The translations under genes and the position numbers were made by a program. Positions 4,543 through 5,824 of a stretch of 5,824 bases of DNA are shown in pieces. Source of the DNA: Oceanospirillaceae bacterium (GTDB lineage Bacteria > Pseudomonadota > Gammaproteobacteria > Pseudomonadales > Balneatricaceae). The stretch lies in contig JAGSHA010000219.1 of the NCBI GenBank assembly GCA_023954795.1, forward strand, positions 1 to 5,824. Direction: 5' to 3'. The notes beneath the pieces are model-generated. The model was not told the DNA's origin, did not search any database, and saw nothing but the letters and a program-made list of their open reading frames with translations. Numbering within the stretch: position 1 is the first letter of the stretch; the number at the start of each line of letters is the position of its first letter.

Positions 4543-5814
4543 TTAGCGCGCACCTTTACGCAGGGAAGACAGACTGACGTCGTCTGCATCCATACCTGCG
4601 GTGTTGGTGCTCCACGTATCTGTATCCGGGAAGAACACAGTGGCGTGGTTACGCTTGAAGTCGATGGTTACACCGGATGTGGTTCGCACATCACGGAAAC
4701 CGTCTTCACCGGTGCCCGGGTAGGAGTGGAACTGGAACATCTTCCAGAATTCACCTTTCTTGTCGTACGCTTCGCCGATATGAATACGTGGATACTGAGT
4801 ATCAACGTACAAAATCTTCTTCGAGTACGGGTGCTCATCCGGGGTGGTCGCTTCGATCACGTAGACTTCACGTGGCTCGTAGTTGTCCTTGGAGAAGTTC
4901 CAGTAAGGTGCTTTATCTAGATCAAGCGTTGGGAACTCGGCTTTCTGATCGTCCGCACCCTTTTTCCAGGCACTGTGCTTGCCGTGGGCTGAAGCCAGAA
5001 TGTGGCGTTTGCCGATCAGCTTGTAGCCTTTGTACCAAGACGGATTCGCGTTGAAGATCTCGATATCATCGGACAGCTGGTCGGTACCACCGATTGGATC
5101 CATCCATGCGCCACCGGACAAACGGCGGGTACGGCGTACCGCGCGGATATAGGCCCAGATATCTTCCATTTTGTCGGAGTCATGACGGATAGAGAACGTA
5201 CCCAGACCTTTGATATCGCGCGGTGCGGTCGCGAAGAACAGGGTGCGACTCAGTTCTGTACCATCACCGTCAGATGCGCTATCACCGGTCAGGCGGCCGT
5301 TCATGGTGTAACGGATAAACTTCCAGTTCTGGATACGTTCGATGCCGGAGTCGCCATCGATCATCACGTAAGCCACGTTAGGTACATTCATCACGTCGCC
5401 GCGTGGGTTACCGTAGTACCAGTTCCAGATGATCTTTTCGGCCGCAGCCGGATCTTTATCATCGACATTCGGGAACGGTGCTCCGCCAGTCCAGCCTTCT
5501 ACCTGACGGGTCGCCGGATTGATTTTGGCGTTGCCGACATTGGCCTGTGAACGGGCAATCCATTTGGCGTCCATTTCCACTTTCTGGGAGTGCACCAGCG
5601 GCAGTTCTAAGCCACTGGTACGGATACGCCACTCGATTTTTTCAGTCAGTAGATCTTTGATCTTGTGACCTTCAAAGGTGTCTCCTGACAGCTGGTCGAT
5701 ATTAGCTGCGGTGATCACCGTACCTTCTTTTACTTCTGCTGCCATGGCCGCAGAAGCACTCATTGCCAGCAGGGAAGCGGCGATACTGCTGAGCAGTGTC
5801 TTTTTAAATTTCAT
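4543..5814 (-). CDS. DUF1329 family secreted protein, periplasmic or outer-membrane associated
   Basis: A 423-residue protein of the DUF1329 family (fold related to LolA-like outer-membrane lipoprotein sorting proteins). Its biochemical role is not established; such genes recur near steroid, aromatic and other hydrophobic-compound catabolic genes in Gram-negative bacteria. The N-terminus is a clear Sec signal peptide: basic MKFKK, a hydrophobic stretch to about 20, and a cleavage site near AMA-AE (25/26). There is no cysteine anywhere, so it is not a lipoprotein. Family-like segments are GGAPFP (110-115), the basic run RAVRRTRRLSGG (224-235), YEPREVYVIEA (312-322) and YVDTQYPRI (336-344) followed by GEAYDKKGEFWKM (347-359). 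The ATG at 5814 is preferred, with GGTGAAG just upstream; an in-frame GTG at 5823 would add only three residues. The promoter lies outside the window. A role in uptake or outer-membrane handling of the substrate is inference. Confidence 0.88.
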   Translation of the reverse strand: MKFKKTLLSSIAASLLAMSASAAMAAEVKEGTVITAANIDQLSGDTFEGHKIKDLLTEKIEWRIRTSGLELPLVHSQKVEMDAKWIARSQANVGNAKINPATRQVEGWTGGAPFPNVDDKDPAAAEKIIWNWYYGNPRGDVMNVPNVAYVMIDGDSGIERIQNWKFIRYTMNGRLTGDSASDGDGTELSRTLFFATAPRDIKGLGTFSIRHDSDKMEDIWAYIRAVRRTRRLSGGAWMDPIGGTDQLSDDIEIFNANPSWYKGYKLIGKRHILASAHGKHSAWKKGADDQKAEFPTLDLDKAPYWNFSKDNYEPREVYVIEATTPDEHPYSKKILYVDTQYPRIHIGEAYDKKGEFWKMFQFHSYPGTGEDGFRDVRTTSGVTIDFKRNHATVFFPDTDTWSTNTAGMDADDVSLSSLRKGAR

Positions 5815-5824
5815 AATCTTCACC

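Noticed and set aside
4503..4547. Repeated CTTAGC / GCTAAG pieces near the end of the DUF1329 gene
   Set aside because: Six-base matches with uneven spacing, partly within coding sequence; expected by chance and not clearly a site.
4501..5550. Plus-strand open frames opposite the DUF1329 gene
   Set aside because: They overlap one another and a well-supported secreted protein, and show no recognisable features.
5815..5823. GTG start at 5823 for the DUF1329 gene
   Set aside because: It adds only three residues; the ATG at 5814 has GGTGAAG upstream and gives a normal signal peptide start. It cannot be excluded, because sequence upstream is missing.

Overview
The window holds six protein-coding genes, all on the minus strand, so the biology reads from the right edge (5824) to the left edge (1). 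Together they look like part of an aerobic catabolic cluster that opens a ring by Rieske oxygenation followed by meta-cleavage. In transcription order they are: a secreted DUF1329 protein (5814-4543); a meta-cleavage-product hydrolase of the alpha/beta fold (4313-3483); a small NfuA-like Fe-S carrier (3345-2794); a Rieske non-haem iron oxygenase alpha subunit of the CarAa/OxoO type (2662-1346); its probable NADH reductase with an N-terminal plant-type [2Fe-2S] domain (1205-150); and the first 13 codons of what looks like a type I (VOC) extradiol dioxygenase (41-1, cut by the window edge).

Inferred working order: the DUF1329 protein acts outside the cytoplasm. The reductase passes NADH electrons through FAD and [2Fe-2S] to the Rieske oxygenase, which hydroxylates an aromatic or polycyclic substrate. 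The extradiol enzyme cleaves the resulting catechol, and the hydrolase splits the meta-cleavage product by C-C bond hydrolysis. The Nfu-like protein most likely serves maturation of the Fe-S enzymes made from the same locus; this is the least ordinary member. The substrate cannot be read from the sequence. No ferredoxin, oxygenase beta subunit or regulator is present in the window.

The gaps between genes are 108-229 bases, long for a tight operon, and each contains inverted repeats. The gap after the DUF1329 gene holds a strong GC-rich hairpin with T-runs (4430-4498), so that gene is probably a separate transcription unit. The AT-rich gap before the Rieske gene (2663-2793) holds a plausible sigma-70 promoter with a perfect 7-bp inverted repeat between its -35 and -10 boxes. 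The other gaps hold hairpins with 8-12 bp perfect stems and no T-tract; these may set mRNA stability or the relative yield of each protein.

Organism: moderate GC, good Shine-Dalgarno sites, NfuA-type architecture, a XylF/TodF-like hydrolase and DUF1329 all suggest a Gram-negative proteobacterium, probably a gammaproteobacterium able to degrade aromatics or polycyclics. That assignment is inference and no finer placement is supported. No RNA genes, mobile elements or CRISPR arrays were seen.
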